In this document: one piece after another, positions 36,160 through 44,383 of the stretch
Layout: every line of letters starts with the position of its first letter
Position numbering within the stretch: the first letter of the stretch is position 1
Assembly (NCBI GenBank): GCA_963732375.1
Contig: CAVSZE010000002.1
Coordinates: 434,001-498,000, forward strand
Direction: 5' to 3'
Length of the DNA stretch: 64,000 nt
DNA from: RPQJ01 sp963732375
Lineage (GTDB): Bacteria > Pseudomonadota > Gammaproteobacteria > Steroidobacterales > Steroidobacteraceae
Program-made: the position numbers and the translations under genes
The notes under the pieces: model-generated
Seen by the model: only the letters and a program-made list of their open reading frames with translations
The model's database searches: none
Told to the model about the DNA's origin: nothing

Positions 36160-36522
36160 ATGTATCGCAATTGCCGCTGGTGCGCCAGAGGTGGGCTCCG
36201 TTACGGGACCGTGGTCGTGTCCTGGGAACTGGGCGGATGTCCGACGGCGGCGGTGGCCACACCTGCCAGAGTCCAGGCCTTGGCGGCAGGTGGCGGCCGA
36301 CCGGAATGCGAATATCGGCAAGACGACCATGAGCGCCAGTTCGCGGTGGCATCTACGGCGCGATCACGACACTGGGCGTGTGGTCGCGGGCGAGGAGGTC
36401 GGCCACCGTGTCGAGGCGGATCGAAGTGTTCATCGACGCAGGGTGCGCGCGGTGCAGGTGCAGGGAGTGAGCCTCGGGCATCCCGCGATAAGCCCTCATG
36501 AAACACCGTGACGGGAGAGGTA
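36160..36522. other. Gene-free stretch between the toxin-antitoxin pair and the phasin
   Basis: Open frames here are short, overlap on both strands and have no recognisable sequence. The right part probably contains the phasin promoter: a -10-like TATGCT (36521-36526) lies 16 bases after a weak -35-like TGAAAC (36499-36504). Confidence 0.4.
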
Positions 36523-36537
36523 TGCTGCAATGCAGCA
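36523..36537. promoter_or_regulatory. Candidate PhaR operator upstream of the phasin gene
   Basis: TGCTGC-AAT-GCAGCA is a perfect inverted repeat with a three-base centre. Its core CTGC-N3-GCAG is the sequence reported for binding of PhaR, the polyhydroxybutyrate-sensing repressor of phasin genes in Rhodobacter. It overlaps the probable -10 region, so binding would block transcription. Confidence 0.6.
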
Positions 36538-36573
36538 AGTGCTGTAACACAGCGCCACTAACCGAGAAGCCAA

Positions 36574-37116
36574 ATGAAAGTCGAAATGCAGGAATTCATG
36601 AGCGAACAGACCCAGGCCATGACGCACCTGGCCCAGAACCTCAGCAAGGACCCCGTCAGGTTCATGCGTAACGCCCTCGTTGATTCGGCGGAGGGCCTCA
36701 AGGCCATGAAGAACCCGGTGCGCAAGATGGCGCACTCGGGCGTGAAGCTCACGGTCGTCTCGCAGAACGCGTTGCAGAGCCTCATCGAATTTCAGTCGGA
36801 GGTCATCACCGCCGCGCTGACAGGTGCGGCCACGCATTTCGAGCACGCCGCGCGCGCCGAAGACATCCTGGACTTCGTACGCGACCAGGCTGACATGTTG
36901 CCTGCGACCCGCGATCGCATCCAGGATGAAGCGACCCGTGGGGCCGCGATCTTCAAGGATGCGGGTCGTGAGTTTCGCAAGCTGACGATGGAGACCTACG
37001 GGAAGTTCTTCGAGACCGCCGAAGACGAGTTGCCGAAGGCGAAGACAACGCGCGCTCGCAAGGCGAAGCGTGTGGTTCGGAAGGCCGGCGCGCGTGCCCG
37101 CAAGGTTGCCGCCTGA
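36574..37116 (+). CDS. Phasin family protein with Lys/Arg/Ala-rich tail
   Basis: The 180 residues are almost wholly helical and amphipathic, as in phasins that coat polyhydroxyalkanoate granules (QTQAMTHLAQNLSKDPVRFMRNAL; QSLIEFQSEVITAALTGAATHFEHAARAED). The last 30 residues (KAKTTRARKAKRVVRKAGARARKVAA) are histone H1-like and basic, which could let granules bind DNA, as in PhaM/PhaF-type proteins. GAGAAG precedes ATG 36574. A PhaR-like operator upstream and a strong terminator downstream make it a single-gene unit. PHA synthase is not in this window. Confidence 0.75.
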   Translation: MKVEMQEFMSEQTQAMTHLAQNLSKDPVRFMRNALVDSAEGLKAMKNPVRKMAHSGVKLTVVSQNALQSLIEFQSEVITAALTGAATHFEHAARAEDILDFVRDQADMLPATRDRIQDEATRGAAIFKDAGREFRKLTMETYGKFFETAEDELPKAKTTRARKAKRVVRKAGARARKVAA

Positions 37117-37146
37117 TCGTCGACCCGATCGTTCACACTGGTGCTG

Positions 37147-37175
37147 AAAGGGCCCCGCTCGTGAGGGCCCTTTTT
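37147..37175 (+). terminator. Intrinsic terminator of the phasin gene
   Basis: AAAGGGCCC (37147-37155) pairs with GGGCCCTTT (37165-37173) around a nine-base loop and continues into TTTTT. Confidence 0.9.
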
Positions 37176-37368
37176 GTTTTCGAGAGCCCGTTCCAGACTT
37201 CCTGGACAGAGCGTTCCGGTGCGTCTTTCCAGCGTCTGTGAATGTCAAGAAACAGGTGACAAATGCGCTGTGAGGGTTTATCGCTCAGGCAAATTAATAA
37301 ACAATAGGTGATGAGTGGACGCCGCTCCGTTGGAGCACCGTCCGGCGGGGATACATCAGGGATTGAGG

Positions 37369-38937
37369 ATGGCCATCAGGACCAGTAAGACCGATCCGCT
37401 GCAGATCGCAGAGCTGGCTGTTGGCGGCGGAATCGTCGGCGTCACGCTGTGTCCGGGCAAGCGTGGCGACAGCGTTTACGGTGGTGACTGGGAGCGCGAT
37501 CTCGCGGTCGATGTTGCGACGATTCGGGGTTGGGGCGCGAGCGCGGTGGTCACGCTGATCGAGGGTCAGGAGTTCAAGAAGCTGGGTGTCGAGCGGTTGC
37601 CCGATATAGTTCGTGCAGCCGGGATCGAGTGGCATCACCTGCCAGTCAAAGATGTGACTGCACCCGACCAGGCGTTCGAAGCGCGCTGGGTGTATGCGGG
37701 TGCGCGGTTGCGGGAACGACTGCGTGCCGGGGATAGGGTGCTGGTGCATTGCCGGGGTGGGCTCGGCCGCGCCGGGTCGGTGGCTGCGCGGCTGCTGGTC
37801 GAGTTCGGCGCGGATCCCGGTGAGGCCATCCGGCAGGTGCGGGCGGTTCGGCCCGGGGCCATCGAGACCCACACACAGGAGCGGTGGGTGGAGGCGCAGC
37901 GGCCGGTCGATGCCGCGCGCGATGCGCGTTCGTCCCGGGAGCTCGCGTGCCTGCTCGGTGGGGCGATCGGCGATGCGCTCGGCTACCGCGTGGAGTTCGA
38001 TTCGCTGGCCGCGATCCGGCGCAAGTATGGGGAGGAGGGGATACAGCTCGCGGCTGCGGACGGAGCGCTCGAGGTGTCGGACGACACGCAGATGACGCTC
38101 TTCACGCTCGAGGGAATGCTACGGGCAGCGAGGGACGGCGTACCGCTGACGGGGCCGGGGCCATTGAATGATGCGATTCGGGCCGCGTACCGGGACTGGC
38201 TGCGGACGCAGTCCGGGCGGTCGGCGTCTTCCGCCGCGCAGTGGGAGGCCGGGTTGATGGGGCACTCGTCTTTGTGGCGGGCGCAGGCGCCGGGTAACAC
38301 CTGCCTGTCGGCGTTGCGTGCCGGCGGTCGGGGCAGTGCCGAGAACCCGATCAACGACAGCAAGGGATGCGGGGGCGTGATGCGCACCGCGCCGCTCGGG
38401 TTCCTGGGCGACGGGGTCGCGGACGCCGATGTGTATGCCGCGGGCGTTTCGGCCGCAGCTCTCACGCACGGGCATCCGGACGTGTGGGCACCGTCCGGGG
38501 TGATGTCGCTGGCCGTTCGAAAGTTACTCGCTGATGCGTCGTGGTTGGATGCGATCGAGGCGGGGCGTGCGGCACTCGCCGTGCACCCGCAGGCGAGCGG
38601 TACGCGGGACTTACTCGATGAGGTCGCGAGCGCGGTGGGCGAGGGTGCGGCGCGTGCGTCTTCCCGACCATCTGGGAGCTTCGGCCTGGGCTGGGTGGGG
38701 GATGAGGCGCTCGCGGTGGGGTTGCATGCGGCGGCGACTGCATCGAGCTTCAGTGAGGCGATCGAGGTGGCGTCGAATCACGACGGGGATTCGGATTCGA
38801 CGGCGTCGATCGCTGGGCAGCTTTATGGCGCGAAGCACGGCCTCGCCTGTCTGCCGGCAGAGGCGGTGTATAGGATCGACGCGCTTGAGGCGTTGCTCGA
38901 GCTCCACGGGGAGTGGGGTCAGATCGCGAAGCGGTAG
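37369..38937 (+). CDS. Fused dual-specificity phosphatase and ADP-ribosylglycohydrolase
   Basis: About 522 residues with two domains. Residues about 15-180 are a CDKN3-like cysteine phosphatase: the P-loop HCRGGLGRAG (about 127-136) has the Cx5R motif, with a possible general-acid Asp in the VKDVTAPDQ loop. Residues about 190-520 are a DraG/ARH-type hydrolase: GGAIGDALGYRVEF, SDDTQMTLFTLEGM with the first metal-binding Asp pair (about 238-239), DSKGCGGVMRTAPLGF and HDGDSDSTASIAGQLYGA with the second (about 471-475). It could remove ADP-ribose from a target and a phosphate from the same or a related substrate. ATG 37369 has AGGG seven bases upstream; a GTG at 37315 is an alternative. Cytosolic. 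Confidence 0.88.
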   Translation: MAIRTSKTDPLQIAELAVGGGIVGVTLCPGKRGDSVYGGDWERDLAVDVATIRGWGASAVVTLIEGQEFKKLGVERLPDIVRAAGIEWHHLPVKDVTAPDQAFEARWVYAGARLRERLRAGDRVLVHCRGGLGRAGSVAARLLVEFGADPGEAIRQVRAVRPGAIETHTQERWVEAQRPVDAARDARSSRELACLLGGAIGDALGYRVEFDSLAAIRRKYGEEGIQLAAADGALEVSDDTQMTLFTLEGMLRAARDGVPLTGPGPLNDAIRAAYRDWLRTQSGRSASSAAQWEAGLMGHSSLWRAQAPGNTCLSALRAGGRGSAENPINDSKGCGGVMRTAPLGFLGDGVADADVYAAGVSAAALTHGHPDVWAPSGVMSLAVRKLLADASWLDAIEAGRAALAVHPQASGTRDLLDEVASAVGEGAARASSRPSGSFGLGWVGDEALAVGLHAAATASSFSEAIEVASNHDGDSDSTASIAGQLYGAKHGLACLPAEAVYRIDALEALLELHGEWGQIAKR

Positions 38938-39160
38938 TTGTCGCGCGTGATGCCTGCTTGTGACAAAAGCAGACGTTCGGGAATGTCTCAGTTCGGCCAC
39001 AACCAGCCGTACGGTGTTGTCGCCGATAGCAGTCGTTCGACGCCGCCACAGGCCAGATTCGGAAGCCGCGACGGACGCTCGACGAACTCGTCAGAGGTCG
39101 AGAGTCAACAGAATTCGTACCAGACTCCCGGTTACCGACCTGTAAGAACTCCGGCGCGAG

Positions 39161-40141
39161 TCACGTAAGCGTCCGTCGGAGAGTGTGTCGGTAAAGTTTC
39201 TCGAGGTGGGCTTCATTCTTTACCAGCAACTGCTCGTGAGTACGAATCTCCGCCATGTAAGCCCGGGCGGCGGGCGAAAGTGGTCGACTCTTGAGGTAAA
39301 CGAAACCGTAGCCCCCATGAAGATTGAGGCCCTCAGTCGGCACGATCGCGATGGATCCGCTCTTTAATTCGTTCTCGACCAAAGTCAGCGGCCCGAGGGC
39401 CAAAACCTCGCTCTTGGCAATCAATAGGCCGAGGTTTATTGGAGCCCAAAGGTCGATTGCCGGAACGAAATCGCCGCTGAGGGTATCGATGTAGCCTGCG
39501 CGCTTGATCGCAGGCGGCAATGCTTTGGCCATGCGCGGCGGAAGGCGGGTGGTTGCCCAAGGGTATTCCAGCAGCTCAGTCAGGGTGATGCGGCGTTCTC
39601 GAAGAATCGGATGACCCGCGCGGCATAGGAAATGCGCGCGGTGCTGTCCGATCAATTCTGTCTGCAACGAGTCGTCGTGCATGGCGCCGCTGATCTCGGC
39701 GATTCCAAGGTCCACTTTCTTCTGGACGACGATGTGGATGACCTCCCGCCAGTTGGCTGACTGAAGCGAGATCCTGAGGTTCGGATGGTCGGCGAGCAAC
39801 GCGCCCGCCGCCGGGTAGACCGACATCATGCCCGGCAATGGTCCGAACGCGACGTTCAATGATCCGGTTTCCAGGCCGGCCACGAGGTGTATCTGGCGCA
39901 GGAGTTCGGATTCCGCGAGCACCACGCCACGGGTGTGCTCCAGGACCAACCTGCCAAATTCAGTGGGCAGTACTCCGTCGCGGCGGCGCTCAAAGAGCTG
40001 CACTCCCAAGGCAGCCTCCAGCGCCTGGATGCTCTTTGTCAGTGCAGGCTGCGAGATCCGCAGCGTTGCGGCGGCTCGCCGGAAGCTGGCGTGCTCGGCC
40101 AGGCTGGCCGCGTGACGCAGCCGGAGCGGCGTAATACTCAT
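39161..40141 (-). CDS. LysR-family transcriptional regulator
   Basis: The 326-residue protein has an N-terminal winged HTH (LRLRHAASLAEHASFRRAAATLRISQPALTKSIQALEAALGVQLFERRRDGV) and a periplasmic-binding-protein-like effector domain to the end. ATG 40141 gives the standard start; a GTG two codons earlier is possible. It is divergent from the exported-protein cluster at 40299-46021 and is its likely regulator, acting in the 157-base spacer. The inducer is unknown. Confidence 0.9.
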   Translation of the reverse strand: MSITPLRLRHAASLAEHASFRRAAATLRISQPALTKSIQALEAALGVQLFERRRDGVLPTEFGRLVLEHTRGVVLAESELLRQIHLVAGLETGSLNVAFGPLPGMMSVYPAAGALLADHPNLRISLQSANWREVIHIVVQKKVDLGIAEISGAMHDDSLQTELIGQHRAHFLCRAGHPILRERRITLTELLEYPWATTRLPPRMAKALPPAIKRAGYIDTLSGDFVPAIDLWAPINLGLLIAKSEVLALGPLTLVENELKSGSIAIVPTEGLNLHGGYGFVYLKSRPLSPAARAYMAEIRTHEQLLVKNEAHLEKLYRHTLRRTLT

Positions 40142-40298
40142 AACCACAAGGCTATCAAAGTATTCACTGGTCCAGGTGCTAGTCTATCTCTCAAACCTCG
40201 TGAGTCCTGACATCGGCCATCTGTAATCGGCTCTGTCGTCCCCTTGCTTCTTGCGGCAAGTCGTACGCAGCGGCCGAGCATTTCTGGGGAAATCTGGC

Positions 40299-42344
40299 AT
40301 GAAACACAAACTCTTTCCAATGGCAGTCGTCGTAACGGTGGTCACCGCCGGGCTGTTTTCGACGGCGTCCATCTCGGCGGCCACGCTGACCGGCCAGGTG
40401 CTGGGCGGCGGCGCACCGATCGCAAACTCGGCGGTGACGCTATGGGCCGCCAGCGCGACCGTCCCGAAGCAGGTGGCGCAGGCGACGACGGGCGCCGATG
40501 GGCGCTTCACGATCAACGCGCCCGACACGGCGGCCCCCGGCACCAGCCTGTACCTGGTGGCCAAGGGCGGGCAGGTCGGAGCCGGCAGCGAGAACCCGGC
40601 GATCGCGCTGCTGACGGTGCTGGGCGCCAAGGCACCGGCGAAAGTCACGATCAACGAGATGACGACCGTGGCATCGGTGTGGACGCACGCACAGTTCCTC
40701 GACGGCGGCGTGATCAAGGGCCACGCGCTGGGACTCAGGATCGCCGCGGGCAACGTGCCCAGCTTCGTCGATCTTTCCACGGGCGGATGGGGCGAGCGGA
40801 TACAGGATCCGCTCAACAGCGGCCAGACGCCGACAATGGCGAACTTCGCCACGCTTTCCAGCGTTCTAGCGGGCTGCGTCACGCGCGTGACGTCGGATGC
40901 CTGCGGACGACTCTTCACGGCCTCCACGGGACCCGCGGGCAAAACGCCGACCGACACGCTTGCGGCGGCACTCTCGATCGCGCGGAATTCCTGGTACAAG
41001 CCCGAGCGGGTCTTTGCGTTGCTCGGCGCTTTCTATCCGATCAGGCCGGGCAAGACGATGCGACCCGTGCCATACATGCCATATCTCAATTGGGCCCCCA
41101 GTGCGTGGGTGCTGCCGCTCAAGTTCGACGGCGGGGGGTATCGCGCCGGCGGCAAGGCCATGTTCGACAGCGAGGGCAACCTCTGGGTCGGCGACAACTT
41201 CACCGTCGGCTGGCAGGGGCAGGACTCGCTTTGGCAGGGCAATGCCAGCAAGTTCGCCCCCAACGGTAAACCCCTTTCGCCCATCACCACCGGGTTTGCC
41301 GGCGGCGGGATGGAAGGCGGCACCTTCGGCGCGGCGGTCGATGCCAAGGACAACGCCTGGTTTACTACCTATGGCAGCAAGGCAATCGCCGTGTTCGACA
41401 AGAACGGCAAGCCGCTCACGCCAAAGGAAGGCATTACCTTCGGCGGCAGGCTTGGATTGATGCAAGGGGTCATCGTGACGCCGAGCGGTGATGTCTGGGT
41501 CCTCGGTATCGAGAAGAGCCAGCTTGTCCTTTTCCCGAAGGGCGACATTGCCAAAGGTCGAATCGTATGCGAGGGCGAAAGTGCGGAGCCCTGCAAGTCG
41601 TTCAAGGCGCCGTTCCACCTCGGCATCGACCAGCAGGACCGGATCTGGGTCGCCAACAGCGGCGCCCCGCACGTCACGCGCTTCCCCGCCGCTGATCCCG
41701 GCAAGGTCGCGACCTTCAAGACCGGAATCAACAATAGCGGCATGAACATCGACAGCCTGGGCAACGTGTGGGTCACCAATCGGTTCGGCACGGGAGTGTT
41801 GGGTATGGCCCACCTGATCGACATGGGCATCCGCCTCAAGCTCGAGGGTGTTACGTCGGCCGCGGATTACCTGACAACGGTCATGTCGAAGCAGAAGGGG
41901 GGCGCGGGCAGTGTCACGCTGTTGCGGCCCGACGGCACCGCATTTCCGGGCTCTCCGTTCAAGGGTGGTGGCCTGCCCGGTCCGTGGGCTGTGGTTGTGG
42001 ACGGCAACGACAATGTTTGGATCTCCAACTTCGCGATGCCGGCGAGCCCGATCGTCCAGCTGTGCGGCGCGCGCACGGAGAACTGCCCGCCCGGCTTCAA
42101 GACCGGCGATCAGATCTCGCCGCCCAACGGCTATGTCGGCGGCGGCCTGCAGATGCTGACCGACATTGCAGTCGACCCGGCCGGCAACGTCTGGGCGATG
42201 AACAACTGGCAGGACATAGAGAGCTGCATCGGTACGCCTCCCGAGGCCATTTCGACGCGTTGCGGCGGCCAGGGCGTGGTGATCTTCTTCGGCATGGCCA
42301 AGCCGGTGCGCGCGCCGCAGATCGGGCCCGCGCGACGGTATTAG
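40299..42344 (+). CDS. Exported beta-propeller (NHL/SMP-30-like) protein
   Basis: The 681 residues start with a signal peptide (MKHKLFPMAVVVTVVTAG...SISA). A carboxypeptidase-regulatory-like beta-sandwich follows (TLTGQVLGGGAPIANSAVTLW...GADGRFTI, about 25-100). From about 260 a propeller has repeated blocks of the form D-x-x-G-N-x-W-V/A (DSEGNLWVGD, DAKDNAWFT, DSLGNVWVTN, DGNDNVWISN, DPAGNVWAMN), as in virginiamycin B lyase and SMP-30-like proteins. Catalysis is not evident. GGGGA precedes ATG 40299. It is the first gene of a plus-strand exported-protein series. Confidence 0.75.
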   Translation: MKHKLFPMAVVVTVVTAGLFSTASISAATLTGQVLGGGAPIANSAVTLWAASATVPKQVAQATTGADGRFTINAPDTAAPGTSLYLVAKGGQVGAGSENPAIALLTVLGAKAPAKVTINEMTTVASVWTHAQFLDGGVIKGHALGLRIAAGNVPSFVDLSTGGWGERIQDPLNSGQTPTMANFATLSSVLAGCVTRVTSDACGRLFTASTGPAGKTPTDTLAAALSIARNSWYKPERVFALLGAFYPIRPGKTMRPVPYMPYLNWAPSAWVLPLKFDGGGYRAGGKAMFDSEGNLWVGDNFTVGWQGQDSLWQGNASKFAPNGKPLSPITTGFAGGGMEGGTFGAAVDAKDNAWFTTYGSKAIAVFDKNGKPLTPKEGITFGGRLGLMQGVIVTPSGDVWVLGIEKSQLVLFPKGDIAKGRIVCEGESAEPCKSFKAPFHLGIDQQDRIWVANSGAPHVTRFPAADPGKVATFKTGINNSGMNIDSLGNVWVTNRFGTGVLGMAHLIDMGIRLKLEGVTSAADYLTTVMSKQKGGAGSVTLLRPDGTAFPGSPFKGGGLPGPWAVVVDGNDNVWISNFAMPASPIVQLCGARTENCPPGFKTGDQISPPNGYVGGGLQMLTDIAVDPAGNVWAMNNWQDIESCIGTPPEAISTRCGGQGVVIFFGMAKPVRAPQIGPARRY

Positions 42345-42391
42345 CGTCGAGCAATTTCTCGAAACCAACGAATGTCTGAAGAGGCCAACGC

Positions 42392-43213
42392 ATGAAGACC
42401 CGACTCGAATCAAGGTGGCTGGCTGCAGTCGTCCTCGCCGCAGCTATGGTGGCGGCCGCACCGGCGAACGCCGAGATGAGTGCCACGGAACTCGCCAAGC
42501 TGGCGCAGAACCCGGTCGGCAACCTGATCAGCGTTCCGTTCCAGAACAACACCAATTTCAACTACGGCCCGCTCGAGAACACCCAGAACATCCTGAACAT
42601 CCAGCCGGTTTACCCGATCCACGTGAGCGATGAGTGGAACATCATCACGCGCACGATCTTTCCGCTGCTCTGGCAGCCGGAACTGTACCCGGGCCAGGGC
42701 TCGACGTTCGGACTGAGCGACACGCAGTTCTCGGCATTCCTCTCGCCGGCGCAGCCCAAGGGCCTCATCTGGGGCGTCGGCGGCATCGCGCAGCTGCCGA
42801 CCAACACGAGTGAGGTGCTCGGTAACGACCGCTGGGCCCTCGGCCCGACCGTGGTGGTGCTGAAGATCGAGCACGGCAGCCCATGGGTGTACGGGGTGCT
42901 GGCCAACAACATCTGGTCGGTGAGCGGATCGAACTCCTCGCCGCCGATCAACCAGATGCTGGTGCAGCCGTTCCTGAACTACAACTTCAAGGGCGGGGCA
43001 TACCTCACCAGTGCGCCGATCATCACCGCGAACTGGCAGGCGGACAGCGGCGACACCTGGACCGTGCCGATCGGCGGCGGCGTCGGCAAGATCTTCCACC
43101 TGGGCAAGCTGCCGGTGAACAGCCAGATCAGCGCCTATTACAACGTCGAGACGCCGACCTACGGCCCGGACTGGCAGCTGCGCGTGCAGGTGCAGTTGAT
43201 GTTTCCGGAGTGA
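42392..43213 (+). CDS. Exported outer-membrane beta-barrel-like protein
   Basis: The 273 residues start with a signal peptide (MKTRLESRWLAAVVLAAAMVAAAPANA). The mature part has many alternating-hydrophobicity strands and ends in a Phe-containing strand (WQLRVQVQLMFPE), a pattern of small outer-membrane barrels. It resembles the proteins loosely annotated as neuromedin U-like or transporter. NLISVPFQNNTNFNYGPLENTQNILNIQPVYP is the characteristic N-terminal stretch. It follows the propeller gene by 47 bases. Confidence 0.68.
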   Translation: MKTRLESRWLAAVVLAAAMVAAAPANAEMSATELAKLAQNPVGNLISVPFQNNTNFNYGPLENTQNILNIQPVYPIHVSDEWNIITRTIFPLLWQPELYPGQGSTFGLSDTQFSAFLSPAQPKGLIWGVGGIAQLPTNTSEVLGNDRWALGPTVVVLKIEHGSPWVYGVLANNIWSVSGSNSSPPINQMLVQPFLNYNFKGGAYLTSAPIITANWQADSGDTWTVPIGGGVGKIFHLGKLPVNSQISAYYNVETPTYGPDWQLRVQVQLMFPE

Positions 43214-43250
43214 CGGCTCACAGCGATTTCGACAACAAACGGGCAATTCT

Positions 43251-43856
43251 GTGAGAATCTTTATCACGCAACGCCTCTTCGTACTTGCGGCCCTCGCGCT
43301 TCTCGCGGCTGCAATGGTCACGATGTCAGGCTGTGCCAGCACCGAAGGCGTCGAGCAGCAGCAGGTCGTCCAGGCGACCAACGGGTTCGCCGTCGTTAAC
43401 ACCTTAACTTATGACGCGACGGTGAAGGCGATCGACGACGCCAGGCGGAAGGTGACCGTCACGACCCCGGACGGCAGGTCAGCCACCTTCAAGGCGGCCA
43501 AGAACGTCGACCTGAGCACGTTTAAGGTCGGTGAGCAGATCGGATTCCAGGCAACCGAGGTCATGGCACTCGTCGTCCGCAAGGATGGCCGACCTCCCGG
43601 TGACGCCGCCGCCATCGAACTCGCCGCAGCGACCAACGGCAAGACGACAGGCGTGTTCGAAGGCGAGGCGGTTGAAATCTCGGCGAAGGTCATCGCGCTG
43701 GACCCGGCCACGCGGCATGTGACCTTCCAGCTCGCCGATGGGACGACCAAGACCATGAAGGCGCACAAGAAAGTCGATCTCTCCGGTCTCGCGGTCGGCG
43801 ACAGCGTGATCGTGGAGTACGCCGAATCCCTCATCATCGCTACATCGAACGGGTAA
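43251..43856 (+). CDS. Lipoprotein of unknown function
   Basis: The 201 residues start at GTG 43251. The signal peptide ends in MSGC (lipobox; Cys about residue 27). The mature protein has two similar beta-rich segments: ATVKAIDDARRKVTVTTPDGRSATFKAAKNVDLSTFKVGEQI and AKVIALDPATRHVTFQLADGTTKTMKAHKKVDLSGLAVGDSV. It therefore looks like an internal duplication of a small OB- or barrel-like module. It is probably outer-membrane anchored. Its stop is five bases before the next gene. Confidence 0.75.
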   Translation: MRIFITQRLFVLAALALLAAAMVTMSGCASTEGVEQQQVVQATNGFAVVNTLTYDATVKAIDDARRKVTVTTPDGRSATFKAAKNVDLSTFKVGEQIGFQATEVMALVVRKDGRPPGDAAAIELAAATNGKTTGVFEGEAVEISAKVIALDPATRHVTFQLADGTTKTMKAHKKVDLSGLAVGDSVIVEYAESLIIATSNG

Positions 43857-43861
43857 CCAAC

Positions 43862-44176
43862 ATGAAGAGTCAAATCGTCACTGCAACGATCTGCCTTATC
43901 GGGCTCGCTGGCTGCCAGTCTACGGACCAGCAGCTCGATGCCCAGCAGCAGCAGGCCGTGGATACCGCCCTGCAGCGCGTACGCTTCGACATGAACTGCC
44001 CAAGCGCCACCGGGCAGATGCTGTCGCGGCAGATGGTCCAGCCCGTCGCGATCCGCTTCGGCGTCGAACGGGTCGAGTACACGGTGGGCGTGGAGGGCTG
44101 CGGCCAGCGACAGACGATCGTCGTCGTCTGCCCGCAGGATGGTACCGGCTGCTTCGCCGGCGGACCGAGACAGTAA
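43862..44176 (+). CDS. Small lipoprotein of unknown function
   Basis: The 104 residues start MKSQIVTATICLIGLAGCQSTDQQ; LAGC is a lipobox with Cys18. Further cysteines in the mature part (MNCPSA, EGCGQRQ, VVCPQDGTGC) could form disulfides in the periplasm. It is tightly linked to the preceding lipoprotein. I recognise no family. Confidence 0.7.
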   Translation: MKSQIVTATICLIGLAGCQSTDQQLDAQQQQAVDTALQRVRFDMNCPSATGQMLSRQMVQPVAIRFGVERVEYTVGVEGCGQRQTIVVVCPQDGTGCFAGGPRQ

Positions 44177-44383
44177 AGATCGAACGCCGCCCGCTTGTTC
44201 CGGCACCACCGAACGTGCTAAATGCGGTGCGACCCGGTCTCGGCGTCATGGCGCCAGGGCCGAGTCGTCCAACAATGTTCGCGAACGTCTGGTCTACTGG
44301 ACCGCGTCCGGACCGGCCTCAAGCAGACCGCGCTTGTGGCCGCATAATTCCAATCAAAATTCGTATTACTCAGGGGACCCTAA

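Noticed and set aside
36353..36550. Minus-strand open frame upstream of the phasin gene
   Set aside because: No recognisable sequence, no ribosome-binding site, and it overlaps the phasin promoter and operator.
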